52,004 nucleotides of DNA, from positions 1 through 52,004 of the forward strand of contig DASRFK010000081.1 of assembly GCA_035651635.1 (NCBI GenBank). The letters are read 5' to 3'. The translations under genes and the position numbers were made by a program. This DNA is from JANXQE01 sp035651635 (GTDB lineage Bacteria; Verrucomicrobiota; Verrucomicrobiia; Limisphaerales; UBA8199). The notes beneath the pieces were generated by a model. That model had not been told where the DNA came from. It did no database searches and saw nothing but the letters and a program-made list of their open reading frames with translations. Below are positions 1 through 8,359 of the stretch, in pieces (the first letter of the stretch is position 1; every line of letters starts with the position of its first letter).

Positions 1-82
1 CAAAACACGAAGTTCGAATATTGTCAGGAACAATGGTGTCGGAACATTGAGTCAAAATCCCACAGGTGGGGAGTTTTGAAAT

Positions 83-125
83 TTCAAAAGGGACCCCATT
101 TCGACCCGAGGGGGTCCCTTTTGAA
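83..125. terminator. Perfect 15-bp inverted repeat (terminator-like hairpin)
   Basis: The arms at 83-97 and 111-125 are exact reverse complements (TTCAAAAGGGACCCC and GGGGTCCCTTTTGAA) around a 13-nt loop. Runs of A and T flank the GC core on both sides, so it could end transcription in either direction. It lies about 55 bp upstream of bioD, so it may close a gene to the left of the window, or be a copy of a palindromic repeat. The pairing is seen directly; the terminator role is inferred. Confidence 0.6.
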
Positions 126-178
126 CCGACCGGTGACAGCTCCCGAAGCCAGAAATCCCGGATCAGAAAGCCGATTTA

Positions 179-958
179 ATGCGCGCAAAGATTCTTTTTA
201 TTACTGGGACAGATACGGGTGTGGGCAAAACTCTGCTCACCTCTTTGCTCCTTTGTCACTTACGTTCCCGGGGGGCGGGGGCCTTCGCGTTGAAACCATT
301 TTGTTCCGGTGGGCGCGCGGACGCGGAGCTCTTGCATCAGCTGCAAGAAGGCGACCTCTCGCTGGACGAAATCAATCCGTTCTATTTTCCAGAACCGATC
401 GCGCCACTAATCTCTGCACGCAAACACAAACGACCTGTTCCGCTCGAACGTGCCCTGGACCATATCACTCGCCTGGCCTCTCGCGTGCCTGATGCATCAG
501 TTGCGTCCAACCCGCGTTCGAAAATTAAGAATTCAAATTTAAGAATTAAGAATTTTCTGCTAATCGAAGGCTCCGGCGGCCTGCTGGTGCCGCTCGGCGA
601 AAACTATACGGTGCGTGACCTGATCGTTCGGCTGGGCTGCGATGTTCTGCTCGTGTGCCCGAACAAGCTCGGCACGATCAATCATACGCTACTCACGCTC
701 AGTTCCCTGGGCGTTTGGCCGGGACGGGGCCCGCGGTCCGGCCTCCGTTGGCCGCGTTCGGTCAAGCTGGTAGTAATGGATCAGCGCTCGCCGGATTTCT
801 CCAGCAGGACCAATCCGGCCATTTTGCGCGAGCTAATTCATCCACGTACGCTCGTTCAAGTGCCTTTCCTGGAACAGAATTGCCTCTCAGTTGCCTCAGT
901 CCAGAGAGCAGCCGTAAAATTGCGAACCGTTCTTTCCAAGCTCGTATCGTCCGGGTAG
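179..958 (+). CDS. bioD: Dethiobiotin synthetase (ATP-dependent), BioD
   Basis: BioD closes the ureido ring of dethiobiotin from 7,8-diaminopelargonate, CO2 and ATP, the step before biotin synthase, in the cytoplasm. The 259-aa protein has the P-loop GTDTGVGKT at residues 10-18, a KPFCSGG segment (K39) where the family has KPVxSG, and EGSGGLLVPL at 130-139. Usual length is about 220-240 aa; the excess is largely two local insertions. One is Lys/Asn-rich, residues 115-125, encoded by a heptanucleotide repeat (523-556). The other is Gly/Arg-rich around 183-195. Both lie between core motifs, so the enzyme may still fold. No other bio gene is visible downstream; partners may lie left of the window. 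The ATG at 179 is the only good start before the P-loop; its ribosome binding site is weak. Confidence 0.9.
   Translation: MRAKILFITGTDTGVGKTLLTSLLLCHLRSRGAGAFALKPFCSGGRADAELLHQLQEGDLSLDEINPFYFPEPIAPLISARKHKRPVPLERALDHITRLASRVPDASVASNPRSKIKNSNLRIKNFLLIEGSGGLLVPLGENYTVRDLIVRLGCDVLLVCPNKLGTINHTLLTLSSLGVWPGRGPRSGLRWPRSVKLVVMDQRSPDFSSRTNPAILRELIHPRTLVQVPFLEQNCLSVASVQRAAVKLRTVLSKLVSSG
523..556. repeat. AT-rich heptanucleotide tandem repeat inside bioD
   Basis: Units of seven read AATTAAG, AATTCAA, ATTTAAG, AATTAAG and a partial AATTTT. Because three units make 21 nt, the repeat can sit in frame; it encodes the Lys/Ile/Asn-rich insert of BioD (residues 115-126). Its composition is far more AT-rich than the surrounding gene. 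A second, GC-richer heptamer array lies at 41085-41203. Confidence 0.7.
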
Positions 959-1319
959 CAAAGTTGATCGCGCAAACTCGCGCGTCAGATCGTTTAGCCG
1001 CAAAGAGGCACAAAAGACGCAAAAATTAGAAGGAGCAGGCTGAGGACGCGATTGAATGGTGGTTTTTCCTTTTTTGCGCATTTTGAGCCTTTTTGCGGCA
1101 GCCACCCGCAACTGGCCTGGGCCATGCTTGACGCCACGTTTGGAACCGAACGATGGGTGACCCGCGAGAGATCTCAGCATTCGGCCCCGCTTTGCGCCCA
1201 AAAGCGCTGCGAAGCAGAGCACTCCAAAACCTTCGGAACCCGTCCGGTGCATGGAGAGCCTCAGATTCCGATTTCCTATCTGCGGTCGCCCCGAATCTGT
1301 GGGGAGTTCTCTCAGCCTG
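959..1319. other. Intergenic region between bioD and the glutaminase gene (convergent)
   Basis: No gene is supported here; the short reading frames on both strands resemble nothing and overlap repeats. The first half holds a pair of facing copies of a short repeat (993-1102). The second half contains one arm-like segment of the GCACTCCAAAAC family near 1216-1233. The two flanking genes end towards each other, so a terminator is expected, but no classic GC hairpin with a T run is obvious. Confidence 0.6.
993..1102. repeat. Facing pair of 'TTTTGTGCCTTTTTGCGGC' dispersed repeats
   Basis: At 993-1027 the + strand reads TAGCCGCAAAGAGGCACAAA followed by AGACGCAAAAATT. At 1064-1102 it reads TTTTTTGCGCATTTTGAGCC followed by TTTTTGCGGCAGCC. 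Each is a diverged reverse complement of the other, separated by about 40 nt, so the transcript could form a long imperfect stem. Further copies lie at 4011-4099 and 4296-4340. Confidence 0.6.
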
Positions 1320-3917
1320 TCAGTGGCGCACTTCAGTGACATCGGCGATTCCGACGTCCACGCCTTGTCCGCCGGTGGTCTGATGACAGTGAGCAGCCAG
1401 CACTACGCGTGCGCCTGGTTTCAGCAATGCTTTAGCCGGGGCGCTGATCTCCAGGGGCACATACCCGGTAGTAAAGCCTGAGTCCGACGCGGCGGGCTCG
1501 CCATTGACATAGATTTCAATGTCTTCGTCGTGATACACATAAAACTGCAAATGTGAATAGGCCTGAGCAGGCAGGCTTACCTCGCGGCGAATCCAGATGT
1601 CTCCGGAGTTCCAGGTGGTTCGCACGACGGCTCCTGGCGTACCCTCGGTTCCGAAGCCGGCCGGACCCTGTTTCCATGCGGCGCAATCGAAGCCTGCCGA
1701 AGCCCAACCCCGCGGCGGTGTTTGCAGAGTGTAACTCCAAGCCACGGGTCCCTTCTGGGCCGTCGGCACGACGTCAGTAACTTTGAGCTGCGGCGTTTCG
1801 GGCAACGGGGCCCAATTCCCCAGCCTGGTGTGATCGCGGTGAGCCCACTTTTTCCATAAATCTGGGGTCGCCAGCATTTTGATAAACAGGCCGCCAACGA
1901 CGGGGCGCGCGTGCATGCCGCCGCTGCCAATTTTATCGGTTTCATAGGAATCAGCGAGCGGGTCACGGGCGGTGGTTTCGTTAAGATAATCGTAAGTCGG
2001 CGAGATGATGGCTTGGAAATCAGCCTGGTTGTCGGCCAAAGTGGCGCTCCAGAAGGACCAATCCGTCTTGGTCAGATGGGTCCGTGAGTCGAGCGGAACA
2101 CCGTAGCGCTGCATGACTTGTTTGTAATGGACGACTTCTTTCCGCGCGACTTCGGCCGGGAAAATGTTCAATCCCAGAATGCGATCCCAAACGAGGTTGT
2201 ACTTCTGGCTCCAGGTATTGGGCTTGTCGAAGGCCAGGCGGTAATGGTCATCATCGGCAGCGACCTTCATCCAATGCTCGGCATCGGCTTTGGCTAGATC
2301 CCGATATTTTTGGGCCGTGACCGAATCACCGCGCATGCGGCACAGGTCCCCGTAGGCCGCCAGGCCGAGAATGGCTTTGATCGAGAGATTCGCATTATGC
2401 GCCAAGTGCCCCATAAAGTCATCCGTGCAGAGTTGGTTCTCGGGGTCGAGTCCGTATTGCTCGAGGTACTGCGCCCATTGAGTGAGCTTGTTCCACCAGG
2501 GGGCGACAAACTTGGCGTTTCCGTCCGCCTGAGCGACGGCATCGCAGAGAATGAGCATGTTGCCGCTCTCTTCGACCGGCATGCCTTCGCCGCCGTCATC
2601 TGTTCCCTTAGCGATTGGGTACGTGCCCAGGTCATGCGGCGCGTTCGGGAATTTCCAATGCCACGAAGCGGCGTAACTTAGAATTGGAACTAAGGTCGCC
2701 TTGGCCAGGGTTGGGCTAAACAGAATCCACTGGGGATCCATTGGGAAAAAGACGTCGACCGTGGCGATGTCGCCGTTGCTGGTATTTTCTTTGGTAAAGA
2801 AGAGCGGTTGGCCCTTTTCGTCCGACGCCAGGCCGCAAGCGGCGGCGCATTCGCGATAGGCCAAGGCGCAGATTTGGGCATACTTGGCGCCGCCACAGCG
2901 GGTGGCATCGGAAATAACCTCCGCATCGAAGTCGGTGCAGCGCTTCGCCAGGCGCGGATAATCATGCTCAGCCCGTTGCAGCATCTTTAGTGCATTGGCG
3001 CCGTTGCGCCGCCAGTAAGGCCGTAGGTTCTTGCCAAAATATTTAATCGAGAAGATTTCGTCATAGGCGACGATTACGTTACGGGAGACTGCGGTATCAG
3101 CCACGTTGCCCAAATCCAGCGAGACGGCCAGTATGGGCTGATCATCGTTCGCAGCCCGTGGCATTCTGGTGTCATCGGAGGCTGGCAGCTCCCCTTGGGT
3201 GTCGAAGGCGTTCATGAGCTCGACGGCGCGGCCGATGGCTCCGCGCGCCTGTTTTGCGCTGGTGACAAGGTACGCAAAACCCCAGTTAATGCGGTGATCA
3301 TCTCCGGCAGAGCCCAAAACGCGCTGGGCCTCGGTCCCAACCCTTAGTGCCAACAAACCGCGGGTGGACTCCCGTCCCCACTGTACTTTTTCGTTTGGGT
3401 TGTTTACGACCAACTGCGAGCTGACGCTGTCGAAGATAGAAACGGCATGGGGTTTGCCATCGATCGATTTGACTTCCCAGGCGATGAAGCTCAGGGGAAG
3501 GGAGAACGCGTCGAGATCATTCGGCAACGCCGGCGTCATAAAAGTAAGGCTGACGTGGATCTCGTCATTGGCGAATTGATAAATGCTGCGAGTAGGCAGC
3601 ACTTGCAGATCAGTTTGCGGCAAGGCGGGAACGTCCTTTGGTTCGTTGCCCATGAGGCGAAAGACCTTGCCATCGATCCGAATGAGGCTTACCAGTGAAT
3701 GTTCCCGATGGGTCCAGTGACGGGTCACATCGTCATTCAGGCGGTCGGCCTCCGACCAGATGCTCAGGTAAGGGTCGCTGGTGACTAGCGGGACTGCGGG
3801 TGGACGGAACGCTTGAGCGGTTGACTGTGCAACGACGGGCGAAAGACCGATTGCTGCAATGCCGGCGCAAAGAATCGGGAGCAAACTTCGACGACCCAAA
3901 CGAGTTTCCAGTTTCAT
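1320..3917 (-). CDS. Secreted glutaminase A (GtaA/DUF4965 family) with an extra C-terminal beta-sandwich
   Basis: The family contains fungal and bacterial exported glutaminases that hydrolyse glutamine to glutamate and ammonia. The 865-aa protein starts with a signal peptide (RRSLLPILCAGIAAIGLSP). Then come the N-terminal DUF4964/DUF5127-like beta regions and the (alpha/alpha) DUF4965/DUF1793 part with the hallmark GMPVEESGNMLIL. The last ~160 residues, after about residue 705, are not part of the usual enzyme. They contain a jelly-roll-like segment (WIRREVSLPA, FYVYHDEDIEIYVNGE) resembling sugar-binding modules of glycosidases; this is inferred from pattern. The open frame extends to a TTG at 3953, but the ATG at 3917 directly precedes the n-region and is preferred. 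The ribosome binding site is weak. Genuine enzyme activity is likely but unproven. Confidence 0.85.
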   Translation of the reverse strand: MKLETRLGRRSLLPILCAGIAAIGLSPVVAQSTAQAFRPPAVPLVTSDPYLSIWSEADRLNDDVTRHWTHREHSLVSLIRIDGKVFRLMGNEPKDVPALPQTDLQVLPTRSIYQFANDEIHVSLTFMTPALPNDLDAFSLPLSFIAWEVKSIDGKPHAVSIFDSVSSQLVVNNPNEKVQWGRESTRGLLALRVGTEAQRVLGSAGDDHRINWGFAYLVTSAKQARGAIGRAVELMNAFDTQGELPASDDTRMPRAANDDQPILAVSLDLGNVADTAVSRNVIVAYDEIFSIKYFGKNLRPYWRRNGANALKMLQRAEHDYPRLAKRCTDFDAEVISDATRCGGAKYAQICALAYRECAAACGLASDEKGQPLFFTKENTSNGDIATVDVFFPMDPQWILFSPTLAKATLVPILSYAASWHWKFPNAPHDLGTYPIAKGTDDGGEGMPVEESGNMLILCDAVAQADGNAKFVAPWWNKLTQWAQYLEQYGLDPENQLCTDDFMGHLAHNANLSIKAILGLAAYGDLCRMRGDSVTAQKYRDLAKADAEHWMKVAADDDHYRLAFDKPNTWSQKYNLVWDRILGLNIFPAEVARKEVVHYKQVMQRYGVPLDSRTHLTKTDWSFWSATLADNQADFQAIISPTYDYLNETTARDPLADSYETDKIGSGGMHARPVVGGLFIKMLATPDLWKKWAHRDHTRLGNWAPLPETPQLKVTDVVPTAQKGPVAWSYTLQTPPRGWASAGFDCAAWKQGPAGFGTEGTPGAVVRTTWNSGDIWIRREVSLPAQAYSHLQFYVYHDEDIEIYVNGEPAASDSGFTTGYVPLEISAPAKALLKPGARVVLAAHCHQTTGGQGVDVGIADVTEVRH

Positions 3918-4010
3918 GCGGCGGCAGCTTAGGCGACAAGCCGCGCCAGGCAAATCTCAAACTCAGCACAACTCCTGCATCCCCCGTCTTGCACCCAGCC
4001 GTTAGCTGAT

Positions 4011-4099
4011 TTGGTTTTTGCGCCTTTTGTGCTTTTTCGCGGCTAAGCGATCGTTCGCTGAGGATGGCTGACGCGAAAAGGCTCAAAAGACACAAAAAG
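4011..4099. repeat. Imperfect palindrome made of two facing repeat copies
   Basis: Left copy: TTTGGTTTTTGCGCCTTTTG then TGCTTTTTCGCGGCTAAG. Right copy: GCTGACGCGAAAAGGCTCAA then AAGACACAAAAAGG, the reverse complement with mismatches. The gap between the copies is about 15-20 nt. It is the same family as 993-1102 and 4296-4340. A facing orientation at two independent loci suggests the pair is the functional or mobile unit. Confidence 0.6.
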
Positions 4100-4295
4100 G
4101 AGAAGACAATCCCTGAAGAACTGAAAGACCGAAACACATGCTGGACACCAAAAAACAAGTCGCACGTCAGCAGGTGATCGGACGTTGCTGCGGGCAGCAT
4201 GCGCGCGCGCTGGCGCGCGAACTTTCAGTTCGCAGAGATCCACGCACTGTTTCTGACCTTTGCAGTGCAGCTCCGGACAGGCGATCTTCGAAGGC

Positions 4296-4340
4296 CCTTT
4301 TTGCCTGCTCTTTTCGGTTTTTGTGCCTTTTCGCGGCAGC
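4296..4340. repeat. Single copy of the 'TTTTGTGCCTTTTCGCGGC' repeat
   Basis: The + strand reads GGTTTTTGTGCCTTTTCGCG followed by GCAGCC. It ends two bases before the stop codon (complement of TCA at 4343-4345) of the downstream permease of the export operon. No facing partner is seen within 100 nt. Confidence 0.5.
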
Positions 4341-4342
4341 CC

Positions 4343-5596
4343 TCATTCGCTGCGCATGGCTTGCACCGGGTCCAACCGCGCGGCGCGGATGGCGGGGATC
4401 ATCCCGGCGACTACTCCCACCGCCGAGAGGATGGTGCTTGAAACAATTAAAGCCGACACTGAGACCGCCAAGTGAATGTCTCCTCGACCTGATGTATCTT
4501 CGAAGATTTCCCCGAGGAACGGCAAGGAACCAATCAGCTTAATCAGCAGAGCGGCTAAGACAAATCCCAGCAGCCCGGCGCTGAGCGTGAGGGTCAGGCC
4601 TTCTAACAAAATCTGCGACAGAATGTGCCGACGCTGTGCGCCGAGAGCTTTAAGCACTCCGATTTCCTTGGTGCGTTCGGTCACCGAAACCAGCATGATA
4701 TTGATCACGCCGATCGCGCCGATACTCAACGTGAGAGTGCCGATAATGGTTAGGAGCACTTTCAGGCCAAAGCTCACATTGGCTACAATGGCCAGGAACT
4801 TGTTCCACTCGACAATCTCCACGGCTCGAGTGTCGTTTACATTGAAATTGTGGGTGCGGGCCAGCGCCGAGCGCACATCAGCCACGATGCGGTCGCGAAA
4901 GAGGTTGCTGGCCGGCAACAGGACCACGTCTTCGAGGTACCGAGTGTCGGTAATGCCCGAGAGGGTGGTAAAGGGAACAAAGACGGTCATGTCATCGGGC
5001 GCCGAGTAGTTGCTGATCTGCGTTTTTTTCTCGAGCAAACCCACGACCGTAAATCGCACTCCTTTGATTTTTAATTCGCTGCCGAGCGGCGGCAGCCCGC
5101 TGAACAGTTCGTGGCGCACGTTTTCGCCGATGACGGCGACGCGGCGGCGATGCAGCACATCGTCCTCGGAGAGGTACCGCCCCGAGGCCAGAGTGGCGCT
5201 GCGGATCCGCTCGAAGCAGGCGTACACGCCACTGACCCCGTAACTGCGGGTGCGATCGTTGTAGGTGACCGGCCAAAACCGGCGCGCCTCGGGCGAGACG
5301 GCCTCGACCGTCGGTACCCCTTCCTGGATGGCTTTGACATCGGCCAACTCAAGTGGAATGCGCCGGCCTGAACGTTCGCCGCCGGCTTGCAAGCTGGTCT
5401 GGCCTGGGAACACCACGACCAGGTCCTTGCCGATCTGCAAGAAGGCTTTGGTCAATGCCTGCTCGAAGCCCTGACCATACGACAACAGCAGCATCAACGA
5501 AGTCACACCCCAGACAATACTTAACATGGTTAAAAAGGAACGCAGGCGGTAATGCCCCAGCGCGTTCAGCGCTTCGGAAAAAATGTGGCGGATCAT
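4343..5596 (-). CDS. ABC transporter permease, MacB/FtsX type (second of two)
   Basis: 417 aa. An inner-membrane subunit of a MacAB-like tripartite exporter. It has an N-terminal membrane segment after MIRHIFSEALNALG (FLTMLSIVWGVTSLMLLLSY), a large periplasmic MacB_PCD-like domain, then a C-terminal FtsX domain with three membrane segments (first around VLLTIIGTLTLSIGAIGVIN). The motif SVTERTKEIGVLKALGA is typical of the coupling loop. There is no ATPase domain, unlike true MacB. An open frame continues upstream to 5767, but the ATG at 5594-5596 overlaps the preceding gene's stop as ATGA, which fixes the start. It closes the operon. It is a clear paralogue of its neighbour, same length and domain order. 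Confidence 0.88.
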   Translation of the reverse strand: MIRHIFSEALNALGHYRLRSFLTMLSIVWGVTSLMLLLSYGQGFEQALTKAFLQIGKDLVVVFPGQTSLQAGGERSGRRIPLELADVKAIQEGVPTVEAVSPEARRFWPVTYNDRTRSYGVSGVYACFERIRSATLASGRYLSEDDVLHRRRVAVIGENVRHELFSGLPPLGSELKIKGVRFTVVGLLEKKTQISNYSAPDDMTVFVPFTTLSGITDTRYLEDVVLLPASNLFRDRIVADVRSALARTHNFNVNDTRAVEIVEWNKFLAIVANVSFGLKVLLTIIGTLTLSIGAIGVINIMLVSVTERTKEIGVLKALGAQRRHILSQILLEGLTLTLSAGLLGFVLAALLIKLIGSLPFLGEIFEDTSGRGDIHLAVSVSALIVSSTILSAVGVVAGMIPAIRAARLDPVQAMRSE

Positions 5597-6846
5597 CCGT
5601 ACCTTAAAGCTTCCACCGGCGTGAGCCGCGAGGCGCGGCGCGCCGGATAGATCGCCGACAGAATCCCAACCAGCACCAGCGTGCCGAAAGCAAGCGCGGC
5701 CGTTCCTGGCGTGACGGGCAAACCGGCGAACAGAGTCGGCAAGGGAAGGCGGTTGACCAGATTGCAAATGAAGCAGGCTGCCAGCAAACCAGCCAGGCCG
5801 CTCAGGATCGTTAGCGCGACCGCTTCGAGAAAGAACTCGAACAATACGCGTCCGGGTGTGGCGCCCACGGCTTGTTTCACGCCAATCTCACGGGTCCGTT
5901 CGGCGACCGAGACCAGCATGATATTCATGACGCCAATTCCGCCCAGGCCCAGCGTAATGAAGGCCATAAAGCTCAGGAATAACTCCATCGAATCGTAAAT
6001 ATGACCGACCATCTGCGCCGATTGCACTGTGTCCCAACACCACAGCGCCCCTTCATCGCCTGGCTCAAATCCATGACGCCGTCCGAGCACCTGGCGGACC
6101 TGACGCACGGCCTTGGCATGCTGGTCGGGGGAGACCGGCATGAAAATCAAGTTGTCCACATGGCCGGGCCCGATGAACGGACGAGGGTCGGGGAAATGTT
6201 GTTCCATCGCCGCATAGGGAATCAGCACTTTATTTCCATCGAGGCCATTGTAGGAATTATTCTGTTCTTTCTTGGACAACTCGCCAATGACCGTGAAGGG
6301 AACATCCCGGATATAAACCTGCGCGCCGAGGCAGTCGCGCTCGGCAAAAAGCTGCTTTTTGACATCCTCGCCAATGACGCACACTGCTCGGGCTTCGGCC
6401 ATATCAGCCTCGGAAATGTGGCGCCCGGCCGCCAGATTCATCGAACGGATCTGCTGGTAAACGGGCGTAATGCCGTGAGTTGAAAAGACGCCCGCGTTGA
6501 AGCGGCTGCGCAATGGTAAAGAGCCAGACAGTTCCGCAGTAACGTGTTTGACCAGGTAACATTCGGACTGGATGGCCCGCACGTCGTCGTAGGTGAAACG
6601 CACGTCATGGCCTGCGCGTTGGCCACCCGCCTGGCGGGCCGTGCGGCCCGACCACATAATGACGATATCCGTTCCCATGGTGTAGAGCATGTTGCGGTAA
6701 CCGAGCTTGAAGCCGTTGCCGATGGCGATCATGAAAACGATCGAAGCGATCCCCCACGAAATGCCAAACATGGTCAGTAAACTGCGCAGCTTGTGCGCCC
6801 AGATGTTGCGGAAAGTCTGAACCAGGATTTCGCCGAACAAGGTCAC
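5593..6846 (-). CDS. ABC transporter permease, MacB/FtsX type (first of two)
   Basis: 417 aa, paralogous to the next gene. The first membrane segment lies near residues 22-42 (LLTMFGISWGIASIVFMIAI), followed by a periplasmic MacB_PCD domain with the signature TMGTDIVIMWSGRT. A C-terminal FtsX domain follows, with SVAERTREIGVKQAVGA, where the FtsX permease contacts its ATPase. It ends in PARRASRLTPVEALRYG, a common C-terminus in this family. It overlaps the adaptor gene upstream by four bases (start 6846, adaptor stop 6843) and the second permease downstream by four, so all three are translationally coupled. No nucleotide-binding domain is present. A heteromeric permease pair needing a separate ATPase is inferred. 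The substrate is unknown. Confidence 0.88.
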   Translation of the reverse strand: MTLFGEILVQTFRNIWAHKLRSLLTMFGISWGIASIVFMIAIGNGFKLGYRNMLYTMGTDIVIMWSGRTARQAGGQRAGHDVRFTYDDVRAIQSECYLVKHVTAELSGSLPLRSRFNAGVFSTHGITPVYQQIRSMNLAAGRHISEADMAEARAVCVIGEDVKKQLFAERDCLGAQVYIRDVPFTVIGELSKKEQNNSYNGLDGNKVLIPYAAMEQHFPDPRPFIGPGHVDNLIFMPVSPDQHAKAVRQVRQVLGRRHGFEPGDEGALWCWDTVQSAQMVGHIYDSMELFLSFMAFITLGLGGIGVMNIMLVSVAERTREIGVKQAVGATPGRVLFEFFLEAVALTILSGLAGLLAACFICNLVNRLPLPTLFAGLPVTPGTAALAFGTLVLVGILSAIYPARRASRLTPVEALRYG

Positions 6847-8036
6847 GGCAGGACCAGTTTGTCGCCCGCGATGATGCCTTCGGCCACTTCGGTTCGTTGG
6901 CCGTTGGAGATTCCGGTCTTGATCGGGACTTTGCGCCAGCCGGGTTTGGCCTTGGGATCGAGCAATTGGACCGAGGCCTTCTTGTCTCCGTCATAGACCA
7001 TGGCTGCTTCCGGAACCAGCAGCACATCTTTGTGTTCTTCGAGCACGATCTCGGCATTCGCCGTCATGTTGGCGCGCAGCTTGCCTTGCGGGTTGGAAAT
7101 CGTCACCCGCACCTCGAAGGTGGTGACATTGTTGAAATCTTTGCCCATTGGGTCGATGCGCTTGACTATTCCCTCAAACGACTCGTTGGGAAACGATTCT
7201 ACCTTTGTTCGCACGCGCTGTCCGCAGCTGGCTTTGCCGATATCGGCTTCATCGACGTCGCCCTTGATAAACACGCTGCTGACATCCCCCAGGGTCATAA
7301 TCAACGTCGCCGCGCTGCCCAGGTTGAGAATTGAAGAGACCGCATCGCCGACCTCAGTGGGCCTGGTCAGGACAATTCCCGCGAAAGGGGCGCGAATAGT
7401 GGCGTAGCCGAGACTTTCTTCGGCGCGATCCAGGGCGGCCTGCGCGGCCGCGGCCCGGGCACGCGCCTGGTCGACTTGCGCGGCGGCGCTGCGCGCGATG
7501 GCATCCAGCAATTGCTGGCGGTTCTTGGCCACTTCGTACGCTCGATTCGCGTCGTCGAGTTGCTGCTCGGAGGCAATTTTCTGCTTAAACAAACCTTCTG
7601 CCCGCTCAGAGTCACGACGCGCAAATTCCAATTCCGGGTTGGCTGCTTCGATACGCGCCTTCGCCTCGGCGGCCATTGCGGCTTCCAGGTTGGCCTTCTC
7701 GGCATCCAAAGTCGCTTTGGCTTCCCGGACCTGGGCCTGTAGATCCGCCTTGTCTAGCTCGGCCAGAATCTGACCTTCCTTTACCGAATCGCCCACGTCG
7801 ACCAGGAGAGCCTGGATAATGCCGTTTGCCTTGGATTTGACGTCGACCTTCGAGAGCGGCTCGATTTTGCCGCGCGCTACCACCGACCGCGCAACATCCC
7901 CCTTCTCGGCGGTGACAATCTTCTCGGCCGGAATGGGTTTGGGCTTTCTGAGCATGGCGGTCGAACCCAGACCGACCACCAAAACCGCGAGCCCGATACC
8001 GGCGACAACAAACTTTGGGCGCACCTTCTGCTTCAT
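6843..8036 (-). CDS. Periplasmic adaptor (membrane fusion protein, MacA/HlyD type)
   Basis: 397 aa. It has an N-terminal membrane anchor (FVVAGIGLAVLVVGLG, residues 9-24), then a barrel-sandwich/lipoyl half-motif around GDVARSVVARGKIEP. An Ala/Glu-rich helical hairpin follows (about residues 95-210). The second lipoyl half is SLGYATIRAPFAGIVLTRPT, and beta-barrel and membrane-proximal domains come after it. The family bridges an inner-membrane permease to an outer-membrane channel. First gene of the adaptor/permease/permease operon, overlapping the next start by four bases. No TolC-like gene or ATPase lies nearby, so the complex must recruit these from elsewhere. The upstream region carries no obvious strong Shine-Dalgarno. 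Confident on family, not on cargo. Confidence 0.88.
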   Translation of the reverse strand: MKQKVRPKFVVAGIGLAVLVVGLGSTAMLRKPKPIPAEKIVTAEKGDVARSVVARGKIEPLSKVDVKSKANGIIQALLVDVGDSVKEGQILAELDKADLQAQVREAKATLDAEKANLEAAMAAEAKARIEAANPELEFARRDSERAEGLFKQKIASEQQLDDANRAYEVAKNRQQLLDAIARSAAAQVDQARARAAAAQAALDRAEESLGYATIRAPFAGIVLTRPTEVGDAVSSILNLGSAATLIMTLGDVSSVFIKGDVDEADIGKASCGQRVRTKVESFPNESFEGIVKRIDPMGKDFNNVTTFEVRVTISNPQGKLRANMTANAEIVLEEHKDVLLVPEAAMVYDGDKKASVQLLDPKAKPGWRKVPIKTGISNGQRTEVAEGIIAGDKLVLP

Positions 8037-8356
8037 AATAAGTTAGACTCAGCAGGGGGGAGCAGAGTTTCAACATTATTTTGAGATTCGCCGTCCCCGT
8101 GCCCACCGCATCTTGCTTCGAACAACCCAAGAATGGGCGATCTGCCGGCGCAATGCCTGCGCGATAACGGCAATAGAAGAAGCCAGGACTGAATATGGGG
8201 CTGCCACGCAGGCAGCCGAGGCCTGTTCGGCCGTCGTCACTGAGCCGTTTGCAAAGCCGTGCGACTCAAACGAGAGTAGCAGCAACAGACCGCTGTTTGG
8301 CACTCATGCACGCGATCGCAAGACAATTACGGGAAAGCCGGAAAGGGGCACATTCC
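8037..8356. other. Divergent intergenic region between export operon and pseudopilin gene
   Basis: The pseudopilin's open frame extends back to 8195, but that stretch (MGLPRRQPRPVR...) is low-complexity and precedes the proper pilin start, so it is treated as non-coding. Both flanking genes read outward, so promoters for both should lie here; none stands out by -35/-10 match. Confidence 0.5.
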
Positions 8357-8359
8357 GTG
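8341..8359 (+). promoter_or_regulatory. Ribosome binding site and GTG start of the pseudopilin gene
   Basis: GAAAGGGG at 8341-8348 lies eight nucleotides before GTG at 8357. This choice gives the short MKYQAFTLIELL leader expected of a type IV prepilin, so it overrides upstream in-frame ATGs at 8195 and 8306. Confidence 0.65.

Larger units (their letters stand above)
3918..4342. other. Intergenic region with clustered dispersed repeats
   Basis: No gene is supported. The region holds a facing repeat pair (4011-4099), a GC-alternating palindromic stretch near 4198-4220 (GCGCGCGCTGGCGCGCG), and a third single copy of the same repeat family (4296-4340) that abuts the stop codon of the permease gene. 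It carries the 5' region of the glutaminase gene and the 3' end of the export operon. Confidence 0.6.

Noticed and set aside
76..492. 138-aa frame overlapping the start of bioD
   Set aside because: It overlaps a clear bioD P-loop on the same strand in another frame and shows no family features. Its first residues come from the 83-125 hairpin.
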